44,689 nt of DNA from CAYMWF01 sp964394085 [NCBI: uncultured Gemmatimonadota bacterium] (GTDB lineage Bacteria; GCA-2686955; CAYMWF01), in NCBI GenBank assembly GCA_964394085.1, contig CAYMWF010000020.1, forward strand, positions 8,215 through 52,903, given 5' to 3'. Made by a program: the position numbers and the translations under genes. This document shows, piece by piece, positions 1 to 8,456 of this stretch. A model generated the notes under the pieces. That model was given only the letters and a program-made list of their open reading frames with translations. It searched no databases and was not told the DNA's origin. Within the stretch, counting starts at the first letter, position 1. Each line of letters begins with the position of its first letter.

Positions 1-370
1 GAAAGGCGATGTAATACCTGGCTATCAGCCCGCCCATGCTTCCGGCGGCGATGTCGACCTTTTCGGTGCCGGTGCCGGCCATAACCTCGTCGATGAATTC
101 GGCGAGCTCGAGGGCCTGGAATTCGATGGCCATAAGGTAGCTGGAAAAGTTCATGCAGTGGAGATCGTATCCTTCTTCCCATAGACCGAGAGCGAAATAT
201 GTCCACTGGATCAGGCAGTTGGCGCCGAAACCGTTCACGAGCACGACGGGGCGTTCGGCTCCCGTCGCTCCGGGGGCGGGCGTCATGGAAACGTCCGGTT
301 CCGGAGATGCGAAAGCGAGTGTCGCCGCCAGCGCCGAGATCAGAAACACCTGGAAAAGTCGAAACCGCAT
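1..370 (-). CDS. Secreted lipase / alpha-beta hydrolase, 3' part cut by window edge
   Basis: The start and about 123 residues are present; the C-terminal part lies left of base 1. The ATG at 370-368 has AAGGAGG about 6 nt upstream on the minus strand. A signal peptide covers residues 1-22 (RLFQVFLISALAATLAFA). Next comes VVLVNGFGANC, the strand and oxyanion-hole region of alpha/beta hydrolases, and near residue 110 the nucleophile elbow AAGSMGG, an AxSxG form as in Bacillus-type triacylglycerol lipases. The presumed function is hydrolysis of an ester or lipid outside the cytoplasm; the Asp and His of the triad would be off the window. It lies 188 bp downstream of the gene at 559-1686 on the same strand, so the two may be co-transcribed. 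An alternative is another secreted alpha/beta hydrolase such as a PGAP1-like esterase. Confidence 0.8.
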   Translation of the reverse strand, partial: MRFRLFQVFLISALAATLAFASPEPDVSMTPAPGATGAERPVVLVNGFGANCLIQWTYFALGLWEEGYDLHCMNFSSYLMAIEFQALELAEFIDEVMAGTGTEKVDIAAGSMGGLIARYYIAF

Positions 371-558
371 CCTGGGCCTCCTTCAGTATAAAGTCCCGCG
401 GAGTTTATGCTGTTCCATAAGTATAAGCGAAAACCATGGCGGCGCGCACGGTTGATTTCACGCCTTGTTTCCGGCACGCCGGAACCCGGCCCCGGTTCAG
501 AGAGTCGAAATCAAGCCTGGCCGGCGGTCCGGGAAGCCGCGGCGGGCGGAGCGCCGGT

Positions 559-1686
559 TTACGGGTTCATCCAGAGTTTCTCGCTTACGCCCTGGAGGGA
601 GAGGGTATCCGAGGATTCCGGCGTGGTAATCACCACGTCCACCTCGTTTCTCAGGCGGATGACATACGACCTGGCGAAGAACCCCGCCACCACCCGCTCG
701 AGCGGGCGCATCTTGGTGAGCATGTTGATGGCTTCGATCTTGTTCTTGATCTTCACGGTTCCCGACACCTTGATTTCAGGCCGGTCGACGGTGAAATCGA
801 GGCGACCCGGGTAATCGAGCTCGATCTCGGGGTCGATTCGAAAATCGGAGGTCTCGAGGGTGTAATCCATTCCTGCGTAGAGGATCTTGCCGTCCTTCCC
901 GATCAGGATCCACGGCACCCTCTTGGAGCCGTATTTTTCGGGGGTAAAGAATTCGAGATATTCCACGGTCCAGTGTTCGTCGAAAGCCCGGAGGCTGAAC
1001 CAGGTTCTGGAATAGTGGTGCGGATAGAGGTTGACGACGCTGTGATCGGAATAGCCGTAGCCGGCGACTTTTCTCTTTTCGTTGCGGATCTGCAGTGTGC
1101 CCGTGACCCTGCCCCGCGGAACTCCGACCCACATGGTATAGAATTTTTTCCTGTCCTCGCCGAAATAGAGGACGCCGCCCCCCGGTTTCCACCCGGGAAG
1201 CTCCATGGCGATATCGAGATCGGCGCGGATGTCTTTCAGCCGAAGACGCATTTTGACTTCAGGATAGCCGCCGCAGATATAGCTGTCTCCAACCTTGACG
1301 AAAAAACTGTCTTCCGACGCCTCGAAAGTCTCCTTGGAGAACTCGGCTCTCTCGAAATAGCTCGTGCCGTCGGGATAGTTGACGCTGACATTCATGTTGG
1401 CGTTTCTGCTGCCGAACCCGATGTTCGTGACGAGGAACTGGCAGAACAGGAAAGTGCCGTCGTCGAAGCGGATCATGTAGAACCAGCCTTCGCTGTACGC
1501 TTCTTCGGGCTGGGGCGTGAAACAATACTCCTTCGGATCGAGCCCCTGATCGAAGGGAAGCGGCTCGCCCGGATAGATATCGATTGGTTCAACATCCGTT
1601 CCGGCCAAGGCAGTTCCTGCCAGGGCAGAACCGGCTAAGGCCAGGATCAGCAGAAAAGTCAGGTTGTATTCCGCTCGTAAAATCAT
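559..1686 (-). CDS. Secreted lipocalin-like protein (Svf1/CrtC/AttH type)
   Basis: 375 residues. I place the start at the ATG at 1686-1684: GGGGAG lies about 7 nt upstream and a signal peptide follows at once (NLTFLLILALAGSALAG, with an ALAGT repeat near the cleavage site). The frame stays open upstream to 1788, but that stretch is Arg-rich and unlike a coding N-terminus. The mature protein begins with an acidic segment, then GWFYMIRFDDGTFLFCQFLV followed by TNIGFG, which resembles the first strands of the Svf1/hydroxyneurosporene-hydratase (CrtC)/AttH two-lipocalin fold. Trp/Tyr-rich beta strands follow throughout. Family members bind or modify hydrophobic ligands such as carotenoids or lipids. 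A neighbouring lipase fits a lipid theme, but the ligand cannot be named. The assignment rests on remembered family pattern only. Confidence 0.6.
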   Translation of the reverse strand: MILRAEYNLTFLLILALAGSALAGTALAGTDVEPIDIYPGEPLPFDQGLDPKEYCFTPQPEEAYSEGWFYMIRFDDGTFLFCQFLVTNIGFGSRNANMNVSVNYPDGTSYFERAEFSKETFEASEDSFFVKVGDSYICGGYPEVKMRLRLKDIRADLDIAMELPGWKPGGGVLYFGEDRKKFYTMWVGVPRGRVTGTLQIRNEKRKVAGYGYSDHSVVNLYPHHYSRTWFSLRAFDEHWTVEYLEFFTPEKYGSKRVPWILIGKDGKILYAGMDYTLETSDFRIDPEIELDYPGRLDFTVDRPEIKVSGTVKIKNKIEAINMLTKMRPLERVVAGFFARSYVIRLRNEVDVVITTPESSDTLSLQGVSEKLWMNP

Positions 1687-1788
1687 CCGAAGACTCCCCG
1701 GTTGAATGCGAAGCGTCACGCGCCGAGAACGCCGGGAGTTCTTGACATCCATAAAACGGGACACCCCGCGGCCACTCCTTATATTCAT

Positions 1789-1816
1789 ATAATACGTGCT
1801 CTCCTGATACCAGCAA
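1789..1816 (-). promoter_or_regulatory. Candidate sigma70-type promoter for the gene at 559-1686
   Basis: On the minus strand TTGCTG (1816-1811) is separated by 16 bp from TATTAT (1794-1789). Transcription would start near 1782, giving a leader of about 95 nt before the ATG at 1686. Confidence 0.4.
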
Positions 1817-1909
1817 ATTCACATTGCGGGGAGGTTCAGATATAGAACAATGAGGAAGGCGAAGACTTCCCCGGCCATCCAGGTCCCCCGATTGAGTCTG
1901 AATTGAATG

Positions 1910-1946
1910 CGTGTAAAATTGTCAATCGGATTGCCAATTTTACACG
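1910..1946. promoter_or_regulatory. 37-bp near-perfect palindrome in divergent intergenic region
   Basis: The arms CGTGTAAAATTG (1910-1921) and CAATTTTACACG (1935-1946) are exact reverse complements. The interior is again palindromic (CAATC-G-GATTG), leaving one mismatched pair and a single central base. It sits in the 514-bp gap between the minus gene starting at 1686 and the plus gene starting at 2201. It could be an operator for either gene or a strong hairpin in RNA; there is no T-run typical of an intrinsic terminator. The rest of 1687-2200 shows no convincing gene. Confidence 0.55.
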
Positions 1947-2200
1947 GGAATCTCTCGTTGAAAAAAAGGACGGTGCACCCTTCGGGCGTTGCGCATCGAA
2001 TCCGCGTTCCGACAACCGGCATGGCCGGGCCCGGGTATCCTTGATGATGGATCCGGTGTTGCTTTTGCGTGGAAGTTCGTGAAATCCTGCGGTATCCTGT
2101 TACCCATGGATTCGACAACACGCAGATCTGGAGTTCGAAAAACAGGATAACCGGTCCGGTTCACTTCGACCGGACCTGGCTGAACAGGCGCGGAAAAGTC

Positions 2201-3316
2201 GTGAGCAACCCCGATAAAAAGTTCAAGGCGGCCATGATCGGGGTCGGCGACATCACCGATCTCCACTATCCCGCATACGACGGTTTCGAGCATGCGGAGC
2301 TCGCGGCGGTATGCGACCTGGACCGGGAGCTCGTCGAGCGGCGGCGGCGCGAGTGGGGAGTGGCGAAGGCGACAACGGATTACAGGGAAATACTGGAAAA
2401 CCCCGGCATCGACATCGTCGAAGTCAACACGCCGCATCACACCCACCGCAAAATCGTGATCGACGCCCTGGCGGCGGGCAAGCACGTGGCCTGCCAGAAA
2501 CCGATCGCCACGACAATCGAAGATGCCGAAGCCATGATATTCGCGGCGCGACACAGCACCGGCAGGCTGCGGGTGCTGGAGAATTTCGTCTTCTACCCCG
2601 CCTATGTCAGGGCGAAGGAGCTCATCGAAAACGGAGAAATCGGCGAGGTGCTGGCGATCAGGTTCAAGGTCGGCACGGGGCTTTTCGGCTCCCGCTGGGT
2701 TCCGCTGAGATCAGAGCTCTGGCACCTGGTGGAAAACGACCACGGCAGGGGGCAGGCCGTTTTCGACGACGGGTACCACAAGCTCTCCCTGGCAATCTTC
2801 TTCGCGGGCGCCATCGAAGGCGTCACAGCGTTCATCGACCGGTCGTTTTCGTTCATCGACGAACCGGCGCAGCTCATCTGGCGATATGCCGGAAAGAAAA
2901 CACTGGGCAGCTTCGATCTCGCTTTCTCTCCGAACCTTTACACCTCTTCTAAATACTTCCCCGTAGATGAGCGGGTGGATATCACCGGAACGCAGGGGAT
3001 GATCCACCTCCCCTGCTGCACGGCCCGCCTTTACGATGAAGCGCCGCTGGTTCTTTACAAAAACGGCAGGCGCTACCACTTCGACGACCTGGAGACCGAC
3101 TGGCAGACGAGTTTTACCGCGGGCGTCAGGGATTTTCCGCTGGCGCTGAAGGAAGGCCGCGACACCCTGATTTCGGCCGAGCGCGCCCTCGACATCGTCA
3201 GGTTCGCCTTCGCGCTCATCATCTCTGCGAAAACGGGCACGGAGATAAGACCGGCGGAGGTGACGGACGAGCTTTTCAGGAACGTTGTTCTGAAAGGAAA
3301 GGACACGGCGGGATAA
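2201..3316 (+). CDS. Gfo/Idh/MocA-family NAD(P)-dependent oxidoreductase
   Basis: 371 residues from the GTG at 2201; the frame is open back to 2069, but the Rossmann fold (FKAAMIGVGDITDLHYPAY) starts only 7 residues after this GTG, so the longer form is unlikely. GVGDI gives the dinucleotide-binding turn near residue 13, CDLD ends the second strand, and VNTPHHTH then CQKPIATT (near residue 97) match the NTPHxxH and EKP motifs, with Gln in place of Glu before the catalytic Lys-Pro. The C-terminal alpha/beta domain carries DDGYHKLSLAIFFAG, the usual substrate-site DxGxH region. Such enzymes oxidise or reduce sugars and cyclitols. It is the first gene of a tight run: the next begins 4 bp after its stop. 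The ribosome site is weak (GCGGAAAAG). Confidence 0.85.
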   Translation: MSNPDKKFKAAMIGVGDITDLHYPAYDGFEHAELAAVCDLDRELVERRRREWGVAKATTDYREILENPGIDIVEVNTPHHTHRKIVIDALAAGKHVACQKPIATTIEDAEAMIFAARHSTGRLRVLENFVFYPAYVRAKELIENGEIGEVLAIRFKVGTGLFGSRWVPLRSELWHLVENDHGRGQAVFDDGYHKLSLAIFFAGAIEGVTAFIDRSFSFIDEPAQLIWRYAGKKTLGSFDLAFSPNLYTSSKYFPVDERVDITGTQGMIHLPCCTARLYDEAPLVLYKNGRRYHFDDLETDWQTSFTAGVRDFPLALKEGRDTLISAERALDIVRFAFALIISAKTGTEIRPAEVTDELFRNVVLKGKDTAG

Positions 3317-3320
3317 AAAG

Positions 3321-4646
3321 GTGATCGATATCCTACTGACGATAGCCGCGCGATCCAGCGTGGCTGCGGCGCGGACGCTGGGCAGGCTGCCCGACATTAT
3401 CCTGGTGCCGGTTCTCCGGGCGATCCGCCGGCTGTCGCTTATCGGCGGAAGCGATCCCGAAGCTCCCGACCCGCTGGCAGAGATCATCGAAATCCTGAAA
3501 AATGATCCGGAAGGGAACCGAGCGATACGCAGGCTGATGACGGACAACCGGACCGGCCAGTTCACCTCCATGATCAAGGGGCTCCTCCGGCACCATGCCA
3601 TAGCTCCGGGACGAATCCCTGTCCACAAGCGGATCCGGATACCGGTCGAGGTTCCCGGACGGGAGAAAAAGCGGACGAAAGGCCGGAAGAAAAAGATTTC
3701 GGTGGGAGTTGCCGGAGAAGGTTACGAAAACGACAGGCTCCTCGAAGCCTATAACGATCTGCCGGGCTGCATCGCCGAACGGATCGAGGATCTCCGTTCC
3801 GGGGAGGTTCCCGCCGTCGATATCCTCGAAGCAGCGGATGGCGGGGATGCCGGCGCGGAGCGGCTGGCTGAGCTGCTCGACAAAGGAATCGCCGTTTCAG
3901 CGCCGTGCGGCGCGATAACCTCCCGGGACGAGTTCGTTGCCCTCGCCGGGGCCTCGAAGCGGGGCGGCGCTCCGTTCCGCCTGCGTTATCCTTACCTTTA
4001 CTACCCTCCTGTCCGGATGGTGCGGGCTCTACTGGACGGCGGCGAGATCGGCGAAATCGCGACTATAAGGATACGGGCGACAATCGGCGGCTCGGGAGGC
4101 CGTCATGAACCGGTCCCGCCCGATGAGGCGGATTACCTGCGGCATCCGGCATTCGATCATTTCCCGCTGCTCGCGTCGCTGGGCGGGCCGCCGGCCGAGG
4201 TGGGCGCGTATCTTCACGCGATGGACGGAGCGCTCGGCGGCCAGGGGCTCGTCAGCTGCCGGTTCGAGGCCGATGGGCGCTACGGCATCCTGGAGTGCTC
4301 GTATGCTCCCGGGATGCGGTTCGCCTCGACGGCTTTCCCGTACGACCTGGAAGCGGAGGTTTCGGGAACGGACGGAATCGTCCGGCTCAGGCGCGGGATG
4401 GCGAGACGCTCGCTCGAAGCTCCGATCCACGTGCGGACGGGCAGGCTGGCTTACTCGATCGGGGTGGAATCAGGTCTGGCGGACGAGTGGGAGCAGGTAT
4501 ACCGGAACGCGGCGGCGGAGATGGTCGAAACTTTATCCGGAAAAGCCGTCGGGCTCCTGTCGCAGCGGGAACTTTCAGCAGCTTTCGCCGCAAGGGAAGC
4601 CGCAAACAAAGCGGCTGAGTTGCGAAAACGGGTCGCAATGGGATGA
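3321..4646 (+). CDS. Decayed Gfo/Idh/MocA-like protein with N-terminal extension
   Basis: 441 residues, GTG start 4 bp after the preceding stop. Residues 1-125 are a basic, helix-rich extension I do not recognise, ending in a Lys/Arg-rich linker (REKKRTKGRKKK). From about residue 127 the protein follows the upstream oxidoreductase: ISVGVAGEGYENDRLLEAY in place of the dinucleotide-binding segment, then LDKGIAVSAPCGAITSRDEF where the active paralogue has LAAGKHVACQKPIATTIEDA, then YPYLYYPPVRMVRALLDGGE matching the paralogue's FYPAYVRAKELIENGE. The catalytic Lys-Pro is thus replaced by Pro-Cys and the glycine motif is altered. This suggests a non-catalytic partner or a substrate-binding subunit of the upstream enzyme. 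Its stop overlaps the next ATG, consistent with translational coupling. Confidence 0.7.
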   Translation: MIDILLTIAARSSVAAARTLGRLPDIILVPVLRAIRRLSLIGGSDPEAPDPLAEIIEILKNDPEGNRAIRRLMTDNRTGQFTSMIKGLLRHHAIAPGRIPVHKRIRIPVEVPGREKKRTKGRKKKISVGVAGEGYENDRLLEAYNDLPGCIAERIEDLRSGEVPAVDILEAADGGDAGAERLAELLDKGIAVSAPCGAITSRDEFVALAGASKRGGAPFRLRYPYLYYPPVRMVRALLDGGEIGEIATIRIRATIGGSGGRHEPVPPDEADYLRHPAFDHFPLLASLGGPPAEVGAYLHAMDGALGGQGLVSCRFEADGRYGILECSYAPGMRFASTAFPYDLEAEVSGTDGIVRLRRGMARRSLEAPIHVRTGRLAYSIGVESGLADEWEQVYRNAAAEMVETLSGKAVGLLSQRELSAAFAAREAANKAAELRKRVAMG

Positions 4647-6661
4647 ACGACGCTTCCCTCGACGAAAAAAGCACATGGAGCAGGGGATTTATCACGAGGT
4701 TATCCATGATTGATCAGAATATATACGACACACGCCGGGCACGGGAGCGCAGAGCCGCGGCCGTCGCCGAAGCGGGAGGTATAGAAGCCGCTATCGCCGG
4801 GGGCGTTCTCGACCGGTTCATCGACACCACCCTTTCCGAGGCGCTTCTGCTCGGGTTGATCAAGCAGGATGTTCGCAGGTTCGTGGGCGTGTTCGGCCAC
4901 GGTTCCACCGAGATCGGCGAAGTGCTGAGACTCTACGAGGAGGCCGGGCTCGTGAAGATGTATGCGGTCCGGAACGAGATCGAAGCGTCCCACGCGGCGA
5001 CCGCCCTCCGCAGGGTGACCGGTGAAAAAGCGGCGGTGATCACATCCATAGGCCCAGGCGCCATGCAGGCCGCGGCGGCATCCCTCACCCCGGCGAGCGG
5101 CGGCACCGGCGTCTGGTACCTGCTCGGCGACGAGACGAGCGAGGACGAAGGGCCGAACATGCAGCAGATCCCGAAGCACAGGCAGCAGCTATACCTGGAG
5201 GTCTGCTCTGCCTTGGGAGAGGCATACACCCTCCATACCCCCGGCGCCCTCGCCACCGCCCTCCGGCGGGGCGGCACCGTGGTGGACCACCCGCACGCCG
5301 GCGGGCCCTTCTTCCTGCTCCTGCCGATGAACGTCCAGCCTGCGCCGATGAAACGATTCAACCTGGACGAGCTTCCCGGCGGCAGCCCGCCCCGCCTCGG
5401 CGCGGCCCAGGGTGAAGACGGCCGATATGAGCTTGCAGCGGAAGCGCTTCTGAACGCTGAGCGCGTGGTCGTCCGGGTGGGCGGCGGCGGCGCGGATGCC
5501 GGTGTCGAGCTGGTGGAGCTTCTGGGCCTGGTCGACGGCGTCGCCATCCTCAGCCCGGTCGCCAATGGGACGGTTCCGGGCGGCAACAGGCGGAACATGG
5601 GAGTCGCCGGCAGCAAGGGCTCTATCTGCGGCAACTACGCCATGGAAAACGCCGATACGCTGCTGGCCGTGGGGACGAGGTTCGTCTGTCAGTCCGACTG
5701 CTCCCGCACGGGCTTCCTGAATGCGAAGCAGGTGGTAAACATCAACACCTGCTACCACGACGCCGTCCACTACGGCAGAACCATCGCTCTCGTGGGCGAC
5801 GCCGCCCCCACCCTGCGTCGCCTGATCGAAGCGATCGAAATCCGGCTCGAAGCGGGCGGCGGAATCATCGCGGAGGCCGGAACCCCGCCGGCTGCGGCGC
5901 CGGCTGCAGAAGCCGGGGATGATTCGCCCTGGCTCACGGCCTGTTCGGCGAAAAGGCGCGAGTGGGAAGCATTCAAAGAGGAGCGGTACGCCAACCCGAT
6001 TCTGTTCGACGCGGTCTGGGGAAAAAGGGTGCTCACCCAGCCCGCGGCGATAAAGGCGGCCGTCGACTGGGCGCGTCAAGAACGCGTCACAACTTTTTTC
6101 GACGCGGGCGACGTGCAGGCGAACGGGCTCCAGATAGTAGAGGATGAGCGGCCGGGGCTCAATGTAACCGACACCGGCGCGAGCTACATGGGATTCGCGG
6201 CATCGGCCCTGCTCGCTTCGGCGATGGCGGAAGAGCGCTTCTACGGTCTGGCTCTCTGCGGCGACGGTTCCTTTCTGATGAACCCGCAGATTCTGGCGGA
6301 CGGGGTCGCCCACGGCGTCAGCGGATGCATCCTGCTGATGGATAACAGGAGGATGGGCGCCATATCCTCCCTCCAGGAAGCCCAGTACGGCGCTGTTTAT
6401 GCAACCGGCGACGGGGTCGCGATCGATTTTGTCGCCATGGCCCGGTCGGTGGTGGGCGTCGCCGCTTTCGACGGCGGAAACTCCGTCGAATCACTTATCG
6501 CGACACTTGACAAAGCACGGGCTCATAAGGGGCTTTCGCTGATCCATCTCCCGGTCTATTTCGGGCCGGACCCGCTGGGCGGACTCGGCGCCTGGGGCAG
6601 GTGGAACGTGGGCAGCTGGACGGCTGACACCCAGGCTCTCAGGCACGAAACGGGGCTGTAA
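4643..6661 (+). CDS. IolD-like thiamine diphosphate-dependent enzyme
   Basis: 672 residues. The ATG at 4643 overlaps the previous stop (ATGA); an in-frame ATG at 4706 has a better ribosome site (GAGGT 5 nt upstream), so the true start could be there. The order is that of acetolactate-synthase-fold enzymes: N-terminal PYR domain with FGHGSTEIGEV and the cofactor-activating Glu in RNEIEASHAATA (near residue 111), a central domain, and a C-terminal PP domain with GDGSFLMN (near 540) and DN about 26 residues on, the GDG...N ThDP/Mg motif. SIGPGAMQAAAASL and the overall layout resemble trihydroxycyclohexane-dione hydrolase (IolD), which opens the ring of an inositol-derived diketone. With two oxidoreductases upstream and an aldehyde dehydrogenase downstream, a cyclitol or sugar catabolic step is the best guess. 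Other carboligases or decarboxylases of the family cannot be excluded. Confidence 0.8.
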   Translation: MNDASLDEKSTWSRGFITRLSMIDQNIYDTRRARERRAAAVAEAGGIEAAIAGGVLDRFIDTTLSEALLLGLIKQDVRRFVGVFGHGSTEIGEVLRLYEEAGLVKMYAVRNEIEASHAATALRRVTGEKAAVITSIGPGAMQAAAASLTPASGGTGVWYLLGDETSEDEGPNMQQIPKHRQQLYLEVCSALGEAYTLHTPGALATALRRGGTVVDHPHAGGPFFLLLPMNVQPAPMKRFNLDELPGGSPPRLGAAQGEDGRYELAAEALLNAERVVVRVGGGGADAGVELVELLGLVDGVAILSPVANGTVPGGNRRNMGVAGSKGSICGNYAMENADTLLAVGTRFVCQSDCSRTGFLNAKQVVNINTCYHDAVHYGRTIALVGDAAPTLRRLIEAIEIRLEAGGGIIAEAGTPPAAAPAAEAGDDSPWLTACSAKRREWEAFKEERYANPILFDAVWGKRVLTQPAAIKAAVDWARQERVTTFFDAGDVQANGLQIVEDERPGLNVTDTGASYMGFAASALLASAMAEERFYGLALCGDGSFLMNPQILADGVAHGVSGCILLMDNRRMGAISSLQEAQYGAVYATGDGVAIDFVAMARSVVGVAAFDGGNSVESLIATLDKARAHKGLSLIHLPVYFGPDPLGGLGAWGRWNVGSWTADTQALRHETGL

Positions 6662-6668
6662 GGCAGCA

Positions 6669-6806
6669 CAGGTGCGTCGAGCCGAGAGCACAGAGGACGG
6701 GGCCGCAGCCGGCAAAGGCGCGCAGAGCCGAGAGCACAGAGGACGGGGCCGCAGCCGGCACAGGTGCGTCGAGCCGCGAGCACAGAGGACGGGGCCGCAG
6801 CCGGCA
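6669..6806. repeat. Three tandem copies of a 46-bp repeat
   Basis: Units 6669-6714, 6715-6760 and 6761-6806. Each has a variable 12-bp head (CAGGTGCGTCGA, AAGGCGCGCAGA, CAGGTGCGTCGA) and a nearly invariant 34-bp tail that includes AGCACAGAGGACGGGG. A degenerate fourth head follows. The array fills most of the 219-bp gap between the ThDP enzyme and the aldehyde dehydrogenase. The period is not a multiple of three and no reading frame fits. Confidence 0.9.
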
Positions 6807-6880
6807 AAGCAGCATCGAGCAGCAGGCGCGAAGGCCGGAGCCGCACGTGACGATCAAGGTTAAATCCCGGGGAGTGAAGC

Positions 6881-8317
6881 ATGACCATCAGGAATGAAAT
6901 GTATATCAACGGCCGATGGACTCCCGCCTCCAGTGGTGAACGGCGGGATATCATCAACCCGGCGATCCTGGAGCCGATCGACTCGGCCCCGGTTGCCACT
7001 GGAGACGACCTCTACACTGCGCTTGCAGCCGCCGAAACGGGCTGGAAGACCTGGCGTGAGGTCGACGCCTGGTCGAGAAGCGCCGCCCTGCGGCGGATCG
7101 CCGCCCTGGTGCGCGAGCGGGCGGATCTGTCAGCCGAAGCCATCACCGGTGAAATGGGAAAACCGCTCCGGGAGGCGAAGGCGGAGATCCTGGCCGCCGC
7201 CGACCAGTTCGACTGGTACGCCGATGAAGCCCGGCGCATCTACGGCAGGACGGTCGAGGGCCGCGGCTCCGGCAGACGCTTCGTCGTTTTCAGGCAGCCG
7301 GTCGGCCCGGTGGCGGCATTCAGCCCGTGGAACTTCCCCGCCCTCCTGGCCGCGCGGAAGATCGCACCAGCCCTGGCCGCCGGATGCTCGATCATCGTAA
7401 AACCTGATCTGGAAGCCCCCCGTTCGGTCTTCGCCCTGGCCGAAGCCTGCCGCGACGCAGGCATACCTCCCGGTGTCGTCAACGTCGTGACGGGCGATCC
7501 CCCCATGATCAGCCGTATCCTCATCGGATCCGACATAATCCGGAAAGTGACCTTCACCGGTTCGGTGCCTGTGGGCGCCGAGATCATGAAATTATGCTCC
7601 GGCGGTATCAAGCCCGTGACGCTGGAACTCGGCGGCCACTCGCCCGTGCTCGTATTCGACGACGCCGACATCGAAAAAGCCGCCGAAACGTGCGCCCTGG
7701 GCAAATATCGCAACATGGGCCAGGTCTGCATCGCGGCAAGCCGGTTTCTGGTGCAGGAGGCCTCGGCCGAACGATTCACGAAAACGTTCGTCGAGGTCGT
7801 CAAAACGCTGAAGATAGGCGACGGGCGCGATCCGGACACCGACGTGGGACCGCTGGCCAATGAAAAGCGCCTGCTGGCCACGGAAGAATTCCTGAAAGAC
7901 GCGACAGGCAAGGGTGCCCGGATCAGGCACGGCGGCCGCCGTCCGCCCGGGCTCGAAACGGGATATTACTTCGAACCGACCGTCCTGACGAATGTAGACG
8001 CATCGATGAACCTGATGCGGGACGAACCCTTCTGCCCCATAGCGCCCATCACCACCTTCACCGACCTCGGGGACGGCCTGGAGAGGGCGAACGAGACCGA
8101 GTTCGGCCTGGCGGGATACGTTTTCACCACCAGTACCAAAACGGCTTTCCTGGCATCCGAGGGGCTGGAAACAGGGATGGTCGGCGTGAACCACCTGGTC
8201 ATCGCCACTCCCGAAATGCCCTTCGGCGGGGTCAAGAAGTCGGGATTCGGCAGGGAAGGCGGCAGCGAGGGCATCGATCCCTACACCGTGACGCGGTACA
8301 TGGATATAATGCTGTAG
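6881..8317 (+). CDS. NAD(P)-dependent aldehyde dehydrogenase (succinate-semialdehyde type)
   Basis: 478 residues, ordinary length for the family. GGGGAG lies 7 nt before the ATG. Motifs in order: YINGRW at the N-terminus, AFSPWNFP and SIIVKPDLEAP (NAD-binding), FTGSVPVG, LELGGHSP with the general-base Glu (near 249), NMGQVCIAASRF with the nucleophile Cys (near 282), and EMPFGGVKKSGFGREGG at the C-terminus. It oxidises an aldehyde to an acid in the cytoplasm. GQVC rather than GQRC and the Lys-Pro-Asp motif are closest to semialdehyde dehydrogenases; the CoA-dependent methylmalonate-semialdehyde enzyme (IolA) seems less likely. It probably finishes the pathway of the preceding genes, though the 219-bp repeat-filled gap leaves room for separate expression. 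Confidence 0.9.
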   Translation: MTIRNEMYINGRWTPASSGERRDIINPAILEPIDSAPVATGDDLYTALAAAETGWKTWREVDAWSRSAALRRIAALVRERADLSAEAITGEMGKPLREAKAEILAAADQFDWYADEARRIYGRTVEGRGSGRRFVVFRQPVGPVAAFSPWNFPALLAARKIAPALAAGCSIIVKPDLEAPRSVFALAEACRDAGIPPGVVNVVTGDPPMISRILIGSDIIRKVTFTGSVPVGAEIMKLCSGGIKPVTLELGGHSPVLVFDDADIEKAAETCALGKYRNMGQVCIAASRFLVQEASAERFTKTFVEVVKTLKIGDGRDPDTDVGPLANEKRLLATEEFLKDATGKGARIRHGGRRPPGLETGYYFEPTVLTNVDASMNLMRDEPFCPIAPITTFTDLGDGLERANETEFGLAGYVFTTSTKTAFLASEGLETGMVGVNHLVIATPEMPFGGVKKSGFGREGGSEGIDPYTVTRYMDIML

Positions 8318-8423
8318 CCCGGATTCGTCGGGCATATCTGAAGCCGGATACGAACCGAAAACCGTTCTGATAAGTGTTCGAGTCCTGGGCGAGCCGCCCC
8401 TCGTTCAACTCGGAGATTTCGCT

Positions 8424-8456
8424 GTTCAAATATTGAACTTTCTCCACGTGGAGAAA
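8424..8456. repeat. Twin palindrome: GTTCAA-N3-TTGAAC next to the CACGTG palindrome
   Basis: GTTCAAATATTGAAC (8424-8438) abuts an 18-bp perfect palindrome centred on CACGTG (8439-8456, core TTCTCCACGTGGAGAA). The same pair with one base changed in the first spacer recurs at 37636-37667. The second part belongs to the dispersed family also seen at 12191, 16733, 18692, 26267, 26343, 26396 and 32713. Confidence 0.85.

Noticed and set aside
436-1638. Plus-strand open frame of 400 codons
   Set aside because: It is antisense to the signal-peptide-bearing gene at 559-1686, has no ribosome site and its composition is that of a reversed GC-rich gene.
6669-6806. Possible CRISPR array
   Set aside because: Only three units; the interspersed 12-bp heads are too short and two of the three are identical, and no cas gene is present.
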